A program made the position numbers and the translations under genes. This document shows positions 1 to 9,216 of a stretch of 64,000 bases of DNA, in pieces; the stretch's first letter is position 1, and each line of letters opens with the position of its first letter. Source of the stretch: Nostoc sp. TH1S01 (GTDB taxonomy: Bacteria > Cyanobacteriota > Cyanobacteriia > Cyanobacteriales > Nostocaceae); NCBI GenBank assembly GCA_018993265.1, contig JAGKSW010000079.1, positions 16,865 through 80,864 on the forward strand. Reading direction: 5' to 3'. The notes below the pieces were generated by a model. The model did not search any database. It worked only from the letters and a program-made list of their open reading frames with translations, and was not told the origin of the DNA.

Positions 1-545
1 GTCTTGATTATTATTTTATTCAATAGAACATAATTCATTATTTTATATACTTTGAAAGTACATGTATTATGTCCTGTAAAAGTTGCTGTCAACTCTCTGA
101 CTATTTCTTTTATTTAGTCTCTAAAATAATTTTAGAGACTAAATAAAATTACTACATATAGCAATCAAATTTGATTTCTGCTCTTACTTATGAAGGTGGG
201 TAACACTTCGACAAGCTCCTTGCTACGCAGGCAAGAGGCAACAGGGAGTAGAAGTATGCTGAGTTTTTTTCAAAAATCAAATAGAAGTCACATACCACTA
301 TATTTATTTTATGGATATTGAAGTAAAAATAAATTTACTTAAATTTGAAAATTCAGTTGAATTTGATTAAGTAGTTGTGAAACAGAGCAGATAATGGACA
401 ACTAACTTGGACTTAATCTGTAGAATAAAAAACTTAGGTATTTTCTGCTGGACAGACCAGACAATAATTTATTTATGTCAATTTAAGTTAGAACTGCGAT
501 CGCCTTCTTTTTATTCCACAACCTGAAATATCTTCAGGGTAATTC
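1..545. other. Intergenic region with repeats
   Basis: No credible gene is visible here. It holds a perfect 19-bp hairpin (108-148), then a repeat-like stretch (about 155-297) whose two ends carry TTTGATTT and AAATCAAAT in opposite orientation, the same theme as repeats near 45.3 kb and 48.0 kb. The inside of that stretch (about 200-265) is a GC-richer dispersed-repeat-like block. The rest is AT-rich sequence downstream of the leftward GNAT gene. Confidence 0.6.
108..148. terminator. Perfect 19-bp hairpin, probable bidirectional terminator
   Basis: TTTTATTTAGTCTCTAAAA (108-126) is followed by a 3-nt loop and its exact reverse complement (130-148). The arms end in T-rich tracts on both strands, as expected of a rho-independent terminator that works in both directions. 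It could close a gene left of the window and the leftward GNAT gene at 546-1181. Confidence 0.6.
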
Positions 546-1181
546 TTATTCAAAATTCTGGTTCTTGAATTCTGAATTCTGCTGTAAGTGTTTGTGTAAA
601 AAGATTTGACGTGAGCGTGGGAGCAAGAATAAATTCCAATTAGATTCTACTTGATGCATTCTGTAACCTAATTTAAAATACAACTGCCGTGCCTGATGAT
701 TATCTTCCAACACATGGAGATATAAGTCTTTAAAACCCCATTCATGGCAAATTTTTTCACAGTTCAGTAGTAACTTTGAAGCCACACCATTTCGGCGATA
801 TTTTTGGTCAACAGCTAAATTAGACAGATAAAGGAAACTTCTACCATGTTGTTTCCATGAATCATAGAAACGCAATCCTAATTCTACAGTGCCTACTAAA
901 TTATTAGAGCCACTAATAGTAGTATCAACAGCAACTAAACAAATATGGTGGGGTAGAGGTGAGGATAAACGATTTCTGAAGTCTTCGTAAATCCCCAGAC
1001 GTAACAACGGAAACGCCCATCCCCAGAAACCAGTTTGAGAGTGAAAACTTTCAGCAATAATCCGGGAAATAGCAGTCAAATCAGTAGGTGTAGCCGCACG
1101 AATTTGGAATTTATGGGAAGCTTGATTTGCGGCTGATGTCAGTGGTTGTTCGTGAGATGAGTCAAAAAACCAGGATGTCAA
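546..1181 (-). CDS. GNAT family N-acetyltransferase
   Basis: This 211-aa protein has a GNAT fold from about residue 26 onward. The acetyl-CoA pyrophosphate-binding motif appears as DQKYRRNGVASKL (residues 125-137), and the C-terminal helix/strand signature NHQARQLYFKLGY sits at 161-173. The family transfers an acetyl group from acetyl-CoA to an amine; the substrate cannot be told from sequence. The longest frame begins at a TTG codon (1181) without a clear Shine-Dalgarno site, and no in-frame ATG lies before the domain, so the true start is uncertain. It is a single gene transcribed away from the CyaC-like gene, with about 1 kb of empty DNA between them. Confidence 0.85.
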   Translation of the reverse strand: MTSWFFDSSHEQPLTSAANQASHKFQIRAATPTDLTAISRIIAESFHSQTGFWGWAFPLLRLGIYEDFRNRLSSPLPHHICLVAVDTTISGSNNLVGTVELGLRFYDSWKQHGRSFLYLSNLAVDQKYRRNGVASKLLLNCEKICHEWGFKDLYLHVLEDNHQARQLYFKLGYRMHQVESNWNLFLLPRSRQIFLHKHLQQNSEFKNQNFE

Positions 1182-2184
1182 GGTTACTCTATTATTAATA
1201 GTATTTTACAAAAATTTTCTCAAATATTCTAAAACACCGTTTGCTACTGTAAATACAATTGTTTTATGTAGTTTAATATCAATAAACTATTTAGGTATTC
1301 TAGGTTCTTCTGTAAGTAAATAACACACTCAGCATCCTTTTGGGGAATCTCAACAATTAACTGACACAACTAATAAAATAATCTCAGCAATTGTGAGCCT
1401 TGAGTAACAGGGACTGAGTATTGACAATTGAGAATACTATTCTATCCATGTCGTCCAGTCAGGTTTTTTGCTGCTGCGAGGGGAAATTTGTTCATCATCC
1501 CTTCCTAATTTTGCTTCTGAGTTATGCGAACCAGTGAAGTTAAACCTGTCCTATTACCGTATTTATACTGAAAAAGTCAGACAAAATATTTTTGAGATAA
1601 TAGTGTACTTGTTTTGCGATCGCCTAGATAAACTAAGTACATGCTGTAATAGTTAAAGCAGCATTAATCTGTGACAGCCCCATGCCAGTTGTCTAACTGA
1701 TGGTTATGATTGCTAAATTAGAACAAACAATTAGTCTAATAGTATACTTTGCCTTTAACACCCATAGTTGTGACCTAGCTCACTCTCCCGTGACTAAAAT
1801 TAATAAAATTTACTTGCAAGTGTTATTACAACGGCGACAAAGGGCAAACTTAATAAGCAGCTTCAGTTAACTTTTTTCCACCAGACCTGAATGCTGTGTG
1901 TAGTCATCAAAAATTTTCACAGGAGGTGAAACAAGACTTGACAAGCCAGCATCTACTCTGTAGTACAAAAACAAACCATCCCAGCAACTGTGCTGTATCA
2001 GAGCAAGTGGCAAACATTACCACCTATTGAGGCTAATTACTGTGAGTAGATACTCTTACACCCAGCATTTGTGTAGCCATAAACCCCGATTGGGCAAAAT
2101 GCTCTGCTCTTACCTGATTCAGAAAAACTACCTCCTGAGCAGATTATTCTTTATTCAACTGCTGTTGCAGCAGGAAAGCGGTGC
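1182..2184. other. Long intergenic region between divergent genes
   Basis: About 1 kb separates the divergent GNAT and CyaC-like genes. I see only short frames with no family resemblance and no ribosome binding site. A purine-rich AGGAGGTG lies at 1921-1928 but no convincing frame follows it. Promoters for both flanking genes must lie here; I could not single out convincing -35/-10 pairs. Confidence 0.5.
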
Positions 2185-5100
2185 ATGAAATCTCAAGTAA
2201 ACAGTAAGCCGAAAATTTTGGTTGTTGATGACGAACCAGACAACCTTGATTTGCTTTACCGTACTTTCTATCGTGATTATAAAGTGTTGCGGGCAACCTC
2301 TGGCCCTGCGGCACTAGACCTGCTGGCAGAAGAAGGAGAAGTCGCAGTGATTATCTCCGATCAGCGGATGCCAATTATGAGTGGTACGGAATTTTTGAGC
2401 CTGACAGCAACTCAATATCCAGATATTATCCGGATTATTTTAACTGGCTACACTGATGTCGAAGACTTAGTGGAAGCAATCAACGCTGGTAAGGTATTTA
2501 AATACGTCACCAAACCGTGGGAAGCTGAAGAACTCAAAGCAGTGGTACGCCAAGCTTTAGATACCCACAATGTTCTAAAAGCTCGCACCCGCGAACTCAC
2601 CCGCACGTTGCGTCAAGAATCGCTGCTGAATACTGTTACTAATACAATTCGCAGTGCTTTAGATTATCGACAAATTTTGCAAGCAATTGTCGATACAGTT
2701 GGTCATATGTTAGAGGTAGATGTTTGCCTTTTACGTCCTTTTCAAGATGAACAGTTAGTAGACGAAGGATTTATCTACCAAAAACTGCCACAGACAGAAA
2801 TAGAAAAAGAATCAGAAATTTCAGGAGATAGGCCAGCCACATCTTCCTTGCCTTCGGCTGCTTTGCTAGCTCAAACAGTTTGGGAAACCCGTGAAGTTCA
2901 GGTAATTCACGATGTCGCTACTGATGAGCGAATTCAAGGCGATAATCCGGAATTACAACACAGAGGAACAGCTTTTGCTACTGCAAATATTTGCTCTAGC
3001 TTAGTTGTACCACTAATTTGCCAACAAGAATTGTTAGCTGTGTTAGCACTACATCAATGTCACGAGTCCCGCCTCTGGGGGACTGAGGAAATTCAGCTAG
3101 TGACAATGGTGGCAGATCAGGCGGCTCTGGCTTTATCTCAAGCTTATGCTTACGAACAGGTACGTGCTTTAGCTAAACGAGAGGCGCTAATTAATACAAT
3201 TACAACGGCAATTCGCTCTAGCTTAGATCCACAAGATATTTTTGCTGCTATTACCCACCAATTAGGACAAGCCTTACAAGTTGATGGCTGTGCGCTGTCT
3301 TTATGGACAGAGGAAGATGAAGCTGTTCAGTGTGTGGGGTTATATGATATTTTTCAACATTCTGACCATACACTCAAACCAGGGCAGAATTCTAATTTAA
3401 ATATTAATCTTGACTTAATATCTCAATATTTCCCTTACTCAACGAAAGCTCCTATTAAAGATAATCCTTTGTTGCAAGAAATTTTGCGGACACAGGAACC
3501 GATAGTCATTTCTGATATAAATGTCTGTCCCCTGGAATTAAAAGGGTTTGATTTGCCTTTGAAAAAGCCAGCCCGATCGCTGATGGTCGTGCCTTTGTTA
3601 GCTGATGGCAAATGTATTGGTAGTATTACCTTGCGGGAAGGGCGAAAAGTCCGGCGATGGGTATCATCTGATATTGAACTGGCTAAAGCAGTCGCAGCGC
3701 AAGCTGCGATCGCTGTACAACAGTCACGCCTCTATCAGAAAACCCGTGAACAAGCCGAGCGTTTATTGGAACTAGATAAACAAAAAACGGAATTTTTTCA
3801 AAACATCTCCCACGAATTCCGCACCCCCATTACTTTAATTCAAGGGCCATTAGAATCGGCGGTAGCGACTGGTGAAGGGTTATCTTACGCCCAAAGTGCG
3901 ATCGCCCTACGTAACTCTCGCCGTCTGCTGCGGCTAGTCAACCAATTACTGGATTTACAGCGCCTAGATGCTGGCCGAATGCAGCCGAGTTTTCGTCCCT
4001 GTGATTTAGTCGAATTTGTCAGCCAAATTGTTGAGTCATTTCGACCCTACTGTGATAAAAAACAACTGCATCTAGCCACTGATTTCGGTGCATGTCCCAA
4101 GGTTTACTTAGATATGGAAAAATTTGACAAAGTGGTTTACAACCTCTTGTCCAATGCCATGAAGTTTACACCTGAAAACGGCACAATCAGCGTTACACTC
4201 CAACATCAAGGCGAATACTGCATTCTCCAAGTCAAAGACACAGGAATTGGTATTATTCAAGGGCAGATTCCGATGTTATTTGAGCGATTCCGTCAAGCTG
4301 AAGGCTCAGAAAACCGTTCCTATGAAGGTAGCGGCTTGGGTTTGGCCTTAGTCAAAGAATTGGTAGAACTGCATGGCGGGAAAATCACTGTAGACTCAGT
4401 GTATGGTGAAGGAACTACTTTCACATTATGGCTACTGACTGGGCATGAACACTTACCAATCAACCAAGTATTAGAAACACCTGCTGAATTAAATACTAGC
4501 CGTGCTAATGTCGAATTAGCTGATTTGGAACTGATAGAACCAACAACTGAAAATTTGGAACATATTACAAAAGATTTATCAGTTGTTTCCCCGACTAACA
4601 ATTCCGCACTCAGCAACACCAATTCACGCACTTTGACAGAGCCATCAACGCCACAAGGTTCTAAGCACTCTATCTTAGTTGTTGACGACAACCCAGATTT
4701 ACGAACTTACGTATCCGATATCATTCGTCGTAATGGTTATCAAGTTTACACGGCTCGTAATGGTTATGAAGGGTTTGGTATAGTTCAAGAAATATTACCC
4801 AGCTTGATTGTTACAGATTTGATGATGCCTTTGGTGACAGGCTTGGAAATGATTCGGATGATTCGCTCTGATGAGAAACTGAAAGGAATTCCGATCATTT
4901 TGCTCACAGCCAAAGTTGATGAAGAAACCCGCATTGAAAGCACAGAACACGGTGCAGATGCTTATTTAGCCAAACCCTTTAACGACCGAGAACTTCTAGC
5001 AGAGGTCAGAAATCTTTTGGCCTTGAAGGAAAATGAACGAAGAGTTGTGGAACTCAATACTTATCTCACAGAATCAGTCCTCAAGCGATTTTTGCCAAGT

Positions 5101-5745
5101 GTATTGGTGCAGAAAGCCGCCGCAGGAGATTTAACTTTAGATTTACGTCCTGAACCACGGTTGATTACAGTTTTGTTTAGTGACATTGTCGGGTTTACTC
5201 AGTTAGCCAACACTCTCAGGTCTCGACGGGTGGCAGAATTACTGAATGAATATTTAGAATGTATGACCAAAGTTGTGTTTGACAATGGCGGGACTGTGGA
5301 TAAATTTATGGGAGATGCAATTTTGGCTTTATATGGAGCGCCAGAAGAACTAACTCCGAATGAACAGGTACGTCGTGCTGTCAACACCGCCAGAGGAATG
5401 CATCGCTCACTAGAACTATTAAACCAGCGTTGGCGAGAGCAAGGTGTATTTGAAAGCGATGGACGTTCTGGCGTACAGTTTCGCTGCGGAATTCACCAAG
5501 GTACAGCAGTTGTCGGGATGTTTGGTAGTGCCGAACGCGCCGACTATACAGCTATTGGGCCCAGTGTGAATATTGCAGCCCGATTACAAGCAGCTGCTGT
5601 TCCCGGTACGATTTTGGTTTCTGCTGCTGTGGCAGATTATTTGCAGGATGAAGAAATTACCAAAGGTAGTCCGCTGAAATTGAAAGGAGTTGATGAAACT
5701 GTCCTGACTTTTGCGGTTTCGTCAGATTTAGTAGTTAATCGCTAA
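2185..5745 (+). CDS. cyaC: CyaC-like hybrid sensor kinase / class III adenylate cyclase
   Basis: This 1186-aa cytoplasmic signalling protein reads, in order: receiver 1 (residues 8-125, phospho-acceptor Asp59 in SDQRMP, Lys in TKPW), two GAF domains (about 150-340 and 350-520), a HisKA domain with His543 in SHEFRTP, a HATPase domain (about 600-770), receiver 2 (about 829-945, Asp878 in TDLMMP) and a class III nucleotide cyclase (about 985-1180). The cyclase keeps both metal Asp residues (D1000 in FSDIVGF, D1044 in FMGDAI), adenine-specifying Lys1040 and Thr1122, and the transition-state pair N1129/R1133, so it should make cAMP. This order matches the CyaC family of Anabaena and Spirulina, in which phosphorelay controls cAMP synthesis. 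ATG 2185 is preceded by CAGGAAAG. No membrane segment is visible. Confidence 0.9.
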   Translation: MKSQVNSKPKILVVDDEPDNLDLLYRTFYRDYKVLRATSGPAALDLLAEEGEVAVIISDQRMPIMSGTEFLSLTATQYPDIIRIILTGYTDVEDLVEAINAGKVFKYVTKPWEAEELKAVVRQALDTHNVLKARTRELTRTLRQESLLNTVTNTIRSALDYRQILQAIVDTVGHMLEVDVCLLRPFQDEQLVDEGFIYQKLPQTEIEKESEISGDRPATSSLPSAALLAQTVWETREVQVIHDVATDERIQGDNPELQHRGTAFATANICSSLVVPLICQQELLAVLALHQCHESRLWGTEEIQLVTMVADQAALALSQAYAYEQVRALAKREALINTITTAIRSSLDPQDIFAAITHQLGQALQVDGCALSLWTEEDEAVQCVGLYDIFQHSDHTLKPGQNSNLNINLDLISQYFPYSTKAPIKDNPLLQEILRTQEPIVISDINVCPLELKGFDLPLKKPARSLMVVPLLADGKCIGSITLREGRKVRRWVSSDIELAKAVAAQAAIAVQQSRLYQKTREQAERLLELDKQKTEFFQNISHEFRTPITLIQGPLESAVATGEGLSYAQSAIALRNSRRLLRLVNQLLDLQRLDAGRMQPSFRPCDLVEFVSQIVESFRPYCDKKQLHLATDFGACPKVYLDMEKFDKVVYNLLSNAMKFTPENGTISVTLQHQGEYCILQVKDTGIGIIQGQIPMLFERFRQAEGSENRSYEGSGLGLALVKELVELHGGKITVDSVYGEGTTFTLWLLTGHEHLPINQVLETPAELNTSRANVELADLELIEPTTENLEHITKDLSVVSPTNNSALSNTNSRTLTEPSTPQGSKHSILVVDDNPDLRTYVSDIIRRNGYQVYTARNGYEGFGIVQEILPSLIVTDLMMPLVTGLEMIRMIRSDEKLKGIPIILLTAKVDEETRIESTEHGADAYLAKPFNDRELLAEVRNLLALKENERRVVELNTYLTESVLKRFLPSVLVQKAAAGDLTLDLRPEPRLITVLFSDIVGFTQLANTLRSRRVAELLNEYLECMTKVVFDNGGTVDKFMGDAILALYGAPEELTPNEQVRRAVNTARGMHRSLELLNQRWREQGVFESDGRSGVQFRCGIHQGTAVVGMFGSAERADYTAIGPSVNIAARLQAAAVPGTILVSAAVADYLQDEEITKGSPLKLKGVDETVLTFAVSSDLVVNR

Positions 5746-5753
5746 GATCCAAA

Positions 5754-5783
5754 CAAAGTCTTTAAGCTTTGCTAAAGACTTTG
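5754..5783 (+). terminator. Hairpin after the cyclase gene
   Basis: CAAAGTCTTTA (5754-5764) pairs with TAAAGACTTTG (5773-5783), an 11-bp perfect stem with an 8-nt loop, 8 bp after the cyaC-like stop codon. The trailing sequence is AT-rich but is not a pure T run. It would separate transcription of the cyclase from the TonB-like gene 23 bp further on. Confidence 0.5.
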
Positions 5784-5805
5784 AATTATATTTGGCTTTG
5801 GTGAT

Positions 5806-6927
5806 ATGACAACGCCTGTTGCAGACAAAACTCCTGTTCCACCCAAAATTTGGCGACGACATAGCGATCCTCCAAGTTTATGGATTTTTGTCGCTATGAG
5901 TTCAGTTTCCCTACATCTGTTGGTTTTCTGGCTGATGCGATCGTCTAATGCGTTCGGATTGTGGTTTCCACAGCCAAGCCAAGCTATTGTTCCCATCGAG
6001 GTTGTGGAAATTCCTCCCACAGCCAAATCAAAATTACCTGCGACGACAGTCTCATCCAAACCAAACAACTCATCACCAAAATCTGTAGCCGAAACTGAAA
6101 CAGCAAAAACTACACCCAGAAATCAAGATGCTCGTACCAGCATTTTGAATCAAAAGGAAGTTGTTGTTTCGCAAAAAAAGACTGAACCATCAGTCAAAAA
6201 ACCACTTTCGCAGCCAAAACCCACACCAAAAACGACACCGCAACCCAGTTTTACACCTGATTTAACTCAATCTACGCCAACACCCAGACCTACACCAACA
6301 ATTCCTATTGGTAATCTTCCTTGGAATCGCCGACAACAAATCGTTCTCGGAAAAGGAAAGCCATTACCAAGCAGTTTTCCTGCTGACAAACCAACAAATT
6401 CAACAACGGGAACAGATAACAATTCTCCTACTCCAACCGAAAATCCCTCTCCAAATTCTACAGGTACAACTTCCAACACCCCAACTCAAAGAAATCCCCA
6501 GACTTCTCCAACTCCTACAAGCGCAAATTCCAATACTTCTAAACAAGCTGGCTCAACAATCACAATAGTACCTTTAGCTGATCAAGAAATGCGCCAACTC
6601 AGCAAAGATTTACCTGATGTTCTGGCTAAATACCAGGGAAGTGGTATCAAAACATTAGCTGCAAATTCCCTCAATGGTGAACTGGGACTTGCACCAGCAC
6701 AAATTTTAGCCAGCTTTGTAATTGATCAAAATGGTAGCTTTCAAGAAGCTAGAGTCTTAGAAATACAACCCGCCAACCTCCAAGGCGAAAAAAATCTCTA
6801 CCAACAAGCAATCAACGAACTTTTCAGCAACGAGAAGTTTATCCCCGCTTACAACCAAGATGGGAGTAAACCAGAGTTGAGTAATCTGTTTGTCAGAATT
6901 ACAATTCAACCGATCAATTCTAATTAA
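5806..6927 (+). CDS. TonB-like protein with proline/threonine-rich spacer
   Basis: This 373-aa protein has the TonB plan: a short cytoplasmic N-terminus, one membrane segment (about residues 24-44), a long Pro/Thr/Ser/Lys-rich spacer (about 65-250) that would span the periplasm, and a C-terminal globular domain (about 255-373) with FVIDQNGSFQEARVLE, which resembles TonB C-terminal domains. TonB couples the inner-membrane proton gradient to outer-membrane receptors. No ExbB or ExbD gene lies nearby, but a TonB-dependent receptor is encoded at 40933-43026. The spacer is low-complexity, so identity with any named TonB cannot be claimed. ATG 5806 has a weak ribosome binding site. The role is inferred from architecture. 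Confidence 0.7.
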   Translation: MTTPVADKTPVPPKIWRRHSDPPSLWIFVAMSSVSLHLLVFWLMRSSNAFGLWFPQPSQAIVPIEVVEIPPTAKSKLPATTVSSKPNNSSPKSVAETETAKTTPRNQDARTSILNQKEVVVSQKKTEPSVKKPLSQPKPTPKTTPQPSFTPDLTQSTPTPRPTPTIPIGNLPWNRRQQIVLGKGKPLPSSFPADKPTNSTTGTDNNSPTPTENPSPNSTGTTSNTPTQRNPQTSPTPTSANSNTSKQAGSTITIVPLADQEMRQLSKDLPDVLAKYQGSGIKTLAANSLNGELGLAPAQILASFVIDQNGSFQEARVLEIQPANLQGEKNLYQQAINELFSNEKFIPAYNQDGSKPELSNLFVRITIQPINSN

Positions 6928-6929
6928 AA

Positions 6930-7080
6930 TAGGACTTACGCAACGCCGATAATATGATTGCGACCGGAACGAAGTGTGGGGAAGCAATCCCAGCGTCAGG
7001 GGAGATTACTTCCCGCCACGCCTTCGGCTCGCGGCTTCGGCTTCGCTCGTAATGACAGATTTACGTTATTTTTGCTTAAG
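6930..7080. repeat. Dispersed repeat block starting with AGGACTTACGCA
   Basis: This GC-richer block between the TonB-like gene and tRNA-Gly begins with AGGACTTACGCA, a string that recurs in variant form at about 33499 and, inverted, near 60580. Inside are short imperfect palindromes such as the CTTCGGCTCGCGGCTTCGGC stretch near 7022-7046. Composition differs from the AT-rich flanks. No coding potential is seen. Confidence 0.5.
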
Positions 7081-7139
7081 TCTTGTAAATGATTTGAATT
7101 TTCTTTAAAATAGTGTTATAGTGATTAAGTTGAAAATTT

Positions 7140-7210
7140 GCGGGCGTAGTTTAGTGGTAAAACTATAGCCTTCCAAGCTATTAATGCGGGTTCGATTCCC
7201 GCCGCCCGCT
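7140..7210 (+). tRNA. tRNA-Gly (anticodon UCC)
   Basis: A full 71-nt cloverleaf can be folded by eye. The acceptor stem GCGGGCG pairs with CGCCCGC (7 bp), the D-arm contains TTTAGTGGTAAAA, the anticodon stem ATAGC/GCTAT encloses loop CTTCCAA with anticodon TCC, and the T-arm GCGGG/CCCGC encloses TTCGATT. The discriminator base is T. CCA is not encoded. Anticodon UCC reads GGA and, by wobble, other glycine codons. A strong terminator follows. Confidence 0.95.
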
Positions 7211-7218
7211 TAAAAGCT

Positions 7219-7254
7219 AAAACCCTTGTAAGTTATGCCTTACAAGGGTTTTTT
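7219..7254 (+). terminator. Rho-independent terminator of tRNA-Gly
   Basis: AAAACCCTTGTAAG (7219-7232) pairs perfectly over 14 bp with CTTACAAGGGTTTT (7239-7252) across a 6-nt loop, and the T run continues to 7254. It starts 8 nt after the tRNA 3' end, so it most likely ends the tRNA transcript. Confidence 0.85.
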
Positions 7255-7404
7255 GTATTTATATGACAGTTCCTGTTGTAGTATTTTTGTACCAAAAAAA
7301 TACAATAATTTGGGGTAGTTTAGGGTAGTTTGGGTGTGATTTGGGTGTAAATTCGTTGGAATCCCCGTGAAGTAAGAATCACCGCACTTATAGGGCGGTG
7401 AGTG

Positions 7405-8226
7405 TCAAATATAACTAATCCAATCACTCCAACTGCCCGCATACAGTTTACCTGTATGAATACCAGCCAATTCTAAAGAAAGCAAATTCACACAAGCAGT
7501 TACACCAGAACCGCAGTAGACTAAAATCTCTTGAGCCGTTTGAATGTCTTCCCATCGTTGACGTTGCTGTAGTTGAGAACGTAGATAACCTGATGAATCT
7601 GTAACTTCTTGCCAAGGATAGTTAACTGCGCCAGGAATATGTCCAGCAATTTTATCAATTGGTTCTCTTTCACCGCGATAGCGATCGCCTTCTCTGGAAT
7701 CTACCAAAACTACCTGTGGTAAATCTTTACGATTTTTTACAACTTCTATATCTACTACCAGTTCTGGTTTCATTTGCGGAATAAAATTACCTGTCTGGGG
7801 TTCTGGGATAATATCTGTAACTGGATATCCAGCTTGTTGCCATTCAGTATAGCCACCATCCATAACTACTACTTGTTCATGTCCGAGATAGCGGAGTAAC
7901 CACCACAAACGAGAAGCAAAAGCCAAGCGGGAGTCATCGTAAGCGACAACCAAAGTTTTTTGAGAATTGACACCCATTGCTGATAACTTCTGAGCGAGAT
8001 TGTTTGGATCAGGTAAAGGATGTCTACCACCATGCTTACCTACAGGACTGGAAAGATCCTGATTTAAATCCAAATAGTATGATCCTGGAATATGACTTGT
8101 TTGATACTGTTTTTGTCCTAATTCGGTATCAGCCAGAGAAAAACGACAATCTACAATCACAACTTCTGGATTGTTAAGGTGTTTGACAAGCCAAGCTGGC
8201 GAAACAAAAAGTTGAGTGTTAACCAT
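7405..8226 (-). CDS. sseA: Sulfurtransferase, 3-mercaptopyruvate/thiosulfate type (two rhodanese domains)
   Basis: This 273-aa protein has two tandem rhodanese domains, the usual length for the TST/MST family. The catalytic loop in the second domain is CGSGVTA with the nucleophile Cys near residue 238; CGSGVTA rather than CRKGVTA favours mercaptopyruvate as sulfur donor. Other family marks are HIPGS in domain 1 and HIPGAVNYPW in domain 2. The enzyme moves sulfane sulfur to cyanide or thiol acceptors. The frame can be extended by four codons to a TTG (8238), but ATG 8226 is the more natural start. It is divergent from the methyltransferase gene at 8284, with 57 bp between them for both promoters. 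Confidence 0.88.
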   Translation of the reverse strand: MVNTQLFVSPAWLVKHLNNPEVVIVDCRFSLADTELGQKQYQTSHIPGSYYLDLNQDLSSPVGKHGGRHPLPDPNNLAQKLSAMGVNSQKTLVVAYDDSRLAFASRLWWLLRYLGHEQVVVMDGGYTEWQQAGYPVTDIIPEPQTGNFIPQMKPELVVDIEVVKNRKDLPQVVLVDSREGDRYRGEREPIDKIAGHIPGAVNYPWQEVTDSSGYLRSQLQQRQRWEDIQTAQEILVYCGSGVTACVNLLSLELAGIHTGKLYAGSWSDWISYI

Positions 8227-8283
8227 AAAATGACTCAAAATTCAAAATATATTTATTAGCTATTTATTGATGTAAAAATTCTC

Positions 8284-9216
8284 ATGCCAGAATTTGATAA
8301 TTTCATACCACAAGCAACAGCAGATGGTTCTTTCACTTTTTTCTCCCAAGAGTTTAGTGAATCATTTCATAGTCATTTTGGTGCTAAACAAGAAAGTTAT
8401 TTTAAGTTTGTCGAACCAACTCAACTAGCTCAAGCTGCACGAAAATCTGTTGTGCGCCTATTAGATATTTGTTATGGTCTAGGATACAACACAGCCGCAG
8501 CTTTACAGACAATCTGGGCAGTAAATCCTAGTTGTTATGTGGAATTAATTGGATTAGAACTGAATCCTGCTGTACCGCAAGCTGCGATCGCTAATCATTT
8601 ATTTGAGCAATGGAACTACGAATACACACCCATTTTGAAGCAACTTGCTTTTGAGCAGCAAGCAGAAACAGAACGCCTGCAAGCAAAGTTACTCATTGGT
8701 GATGCGCGAGTCTCGATTCAAGAATTAAATCAATCTGGCTTCAGTGCAGATGCTATTTTTTTAGATCCTTTTTCACCACCTCACTGTCCTCACTTATGGA
8801 CGGTAGAATTCCTTGAGAAAGTTTCAGTGTGTTTACGAAAAAACGGTTTGCTTGCAACTTATTCTTGTGCAGCATCTGTACGTACAGCACTGCAATTAGC
8901 GGGGTTAAAGATAGGTTCTACTCCACCAGTCGGTAGGCGATCGCCTGGTACAGTTGCAGCCCATTCTCAAATTACTGAGCATTTTAGTGACTTCCCACTA
9001 CCGCCTCTTTCCTTAGAAGAACAGGAACATTTGTTAACTCGTGCTGCAATTCCTTACCGCGATCCAGAATTGAATGATCCGCCTGATGTGATCATTACAC
9101 GGCGACAACAAGAACAACAAGCTTGTTCATTAGAACCTACTTCCCGCTGGCGAAAACGTTGGTTACTGAAAAACCAAGCAGCTGACTATCTTAAAATTGG
9201 TTCTGACTTGGTTTGA
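8284..9216 (+). CDS. MnmC/MnmD-like SAM-dependent methyltransferase (tRNA wobble-uridine modification)
   Basis: This 310-aa protein matches the methyltransferase half of MnmC (DUF752 family). The N-terminal SxEFSESFHSHFGA stretch resembles the MnmC start, the SAM-binding loop is LDICYGLGYNT (residues 60-70), and the diagnostic block is DAIFLDPFSPPHCPHLW (156-172), with the DPFSPP core typical of the family. The FAD-dependent oxidase half of E. coli MnmC is absent, as in the single-domain enzymes (MnmD) known from bacteria and plants. The expected reaction is methylation of aminomethyl-(2-thio)uridine at tRNA position 34. The start is ATG 8284. It shares a short divergent promoter region with the sulfurtransferase. 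Confidence 0.82.
   Translation: MPEFDNFIPQATADGSFTFFSQEFSESFHSHFGAKQESYFKFVEPTQLAQAARKSVVRLLDICYGLGYNTAAALQTIWAVNPSCYVELIGLELNPAVPQAAIANHLFEQWNYEYTPILKQLAFEQQAETERLQAKLLIGDARVSIQELNQSGFSADAIFLDPFSPPHCPHLWTVEFLEKVSVCLRKNGLLATYSCAASVRTALQLAGLKIGSTPPVGRRSPGTVAAHSQITEHFSDFPLPPLSLEEQEHLLTRAAIPYRDPELNDPPDVIITRRQQEQQACSLEPTSRWRKRWLLKNQAADYLKIGSDLV

Noticed and set aside
1468..1656. 62-codon ORF upstream of the CyaC-like gene
   Set aside because: No family resemblance, no ribosome binding site, and composition like the surrounding noncoding DNA.
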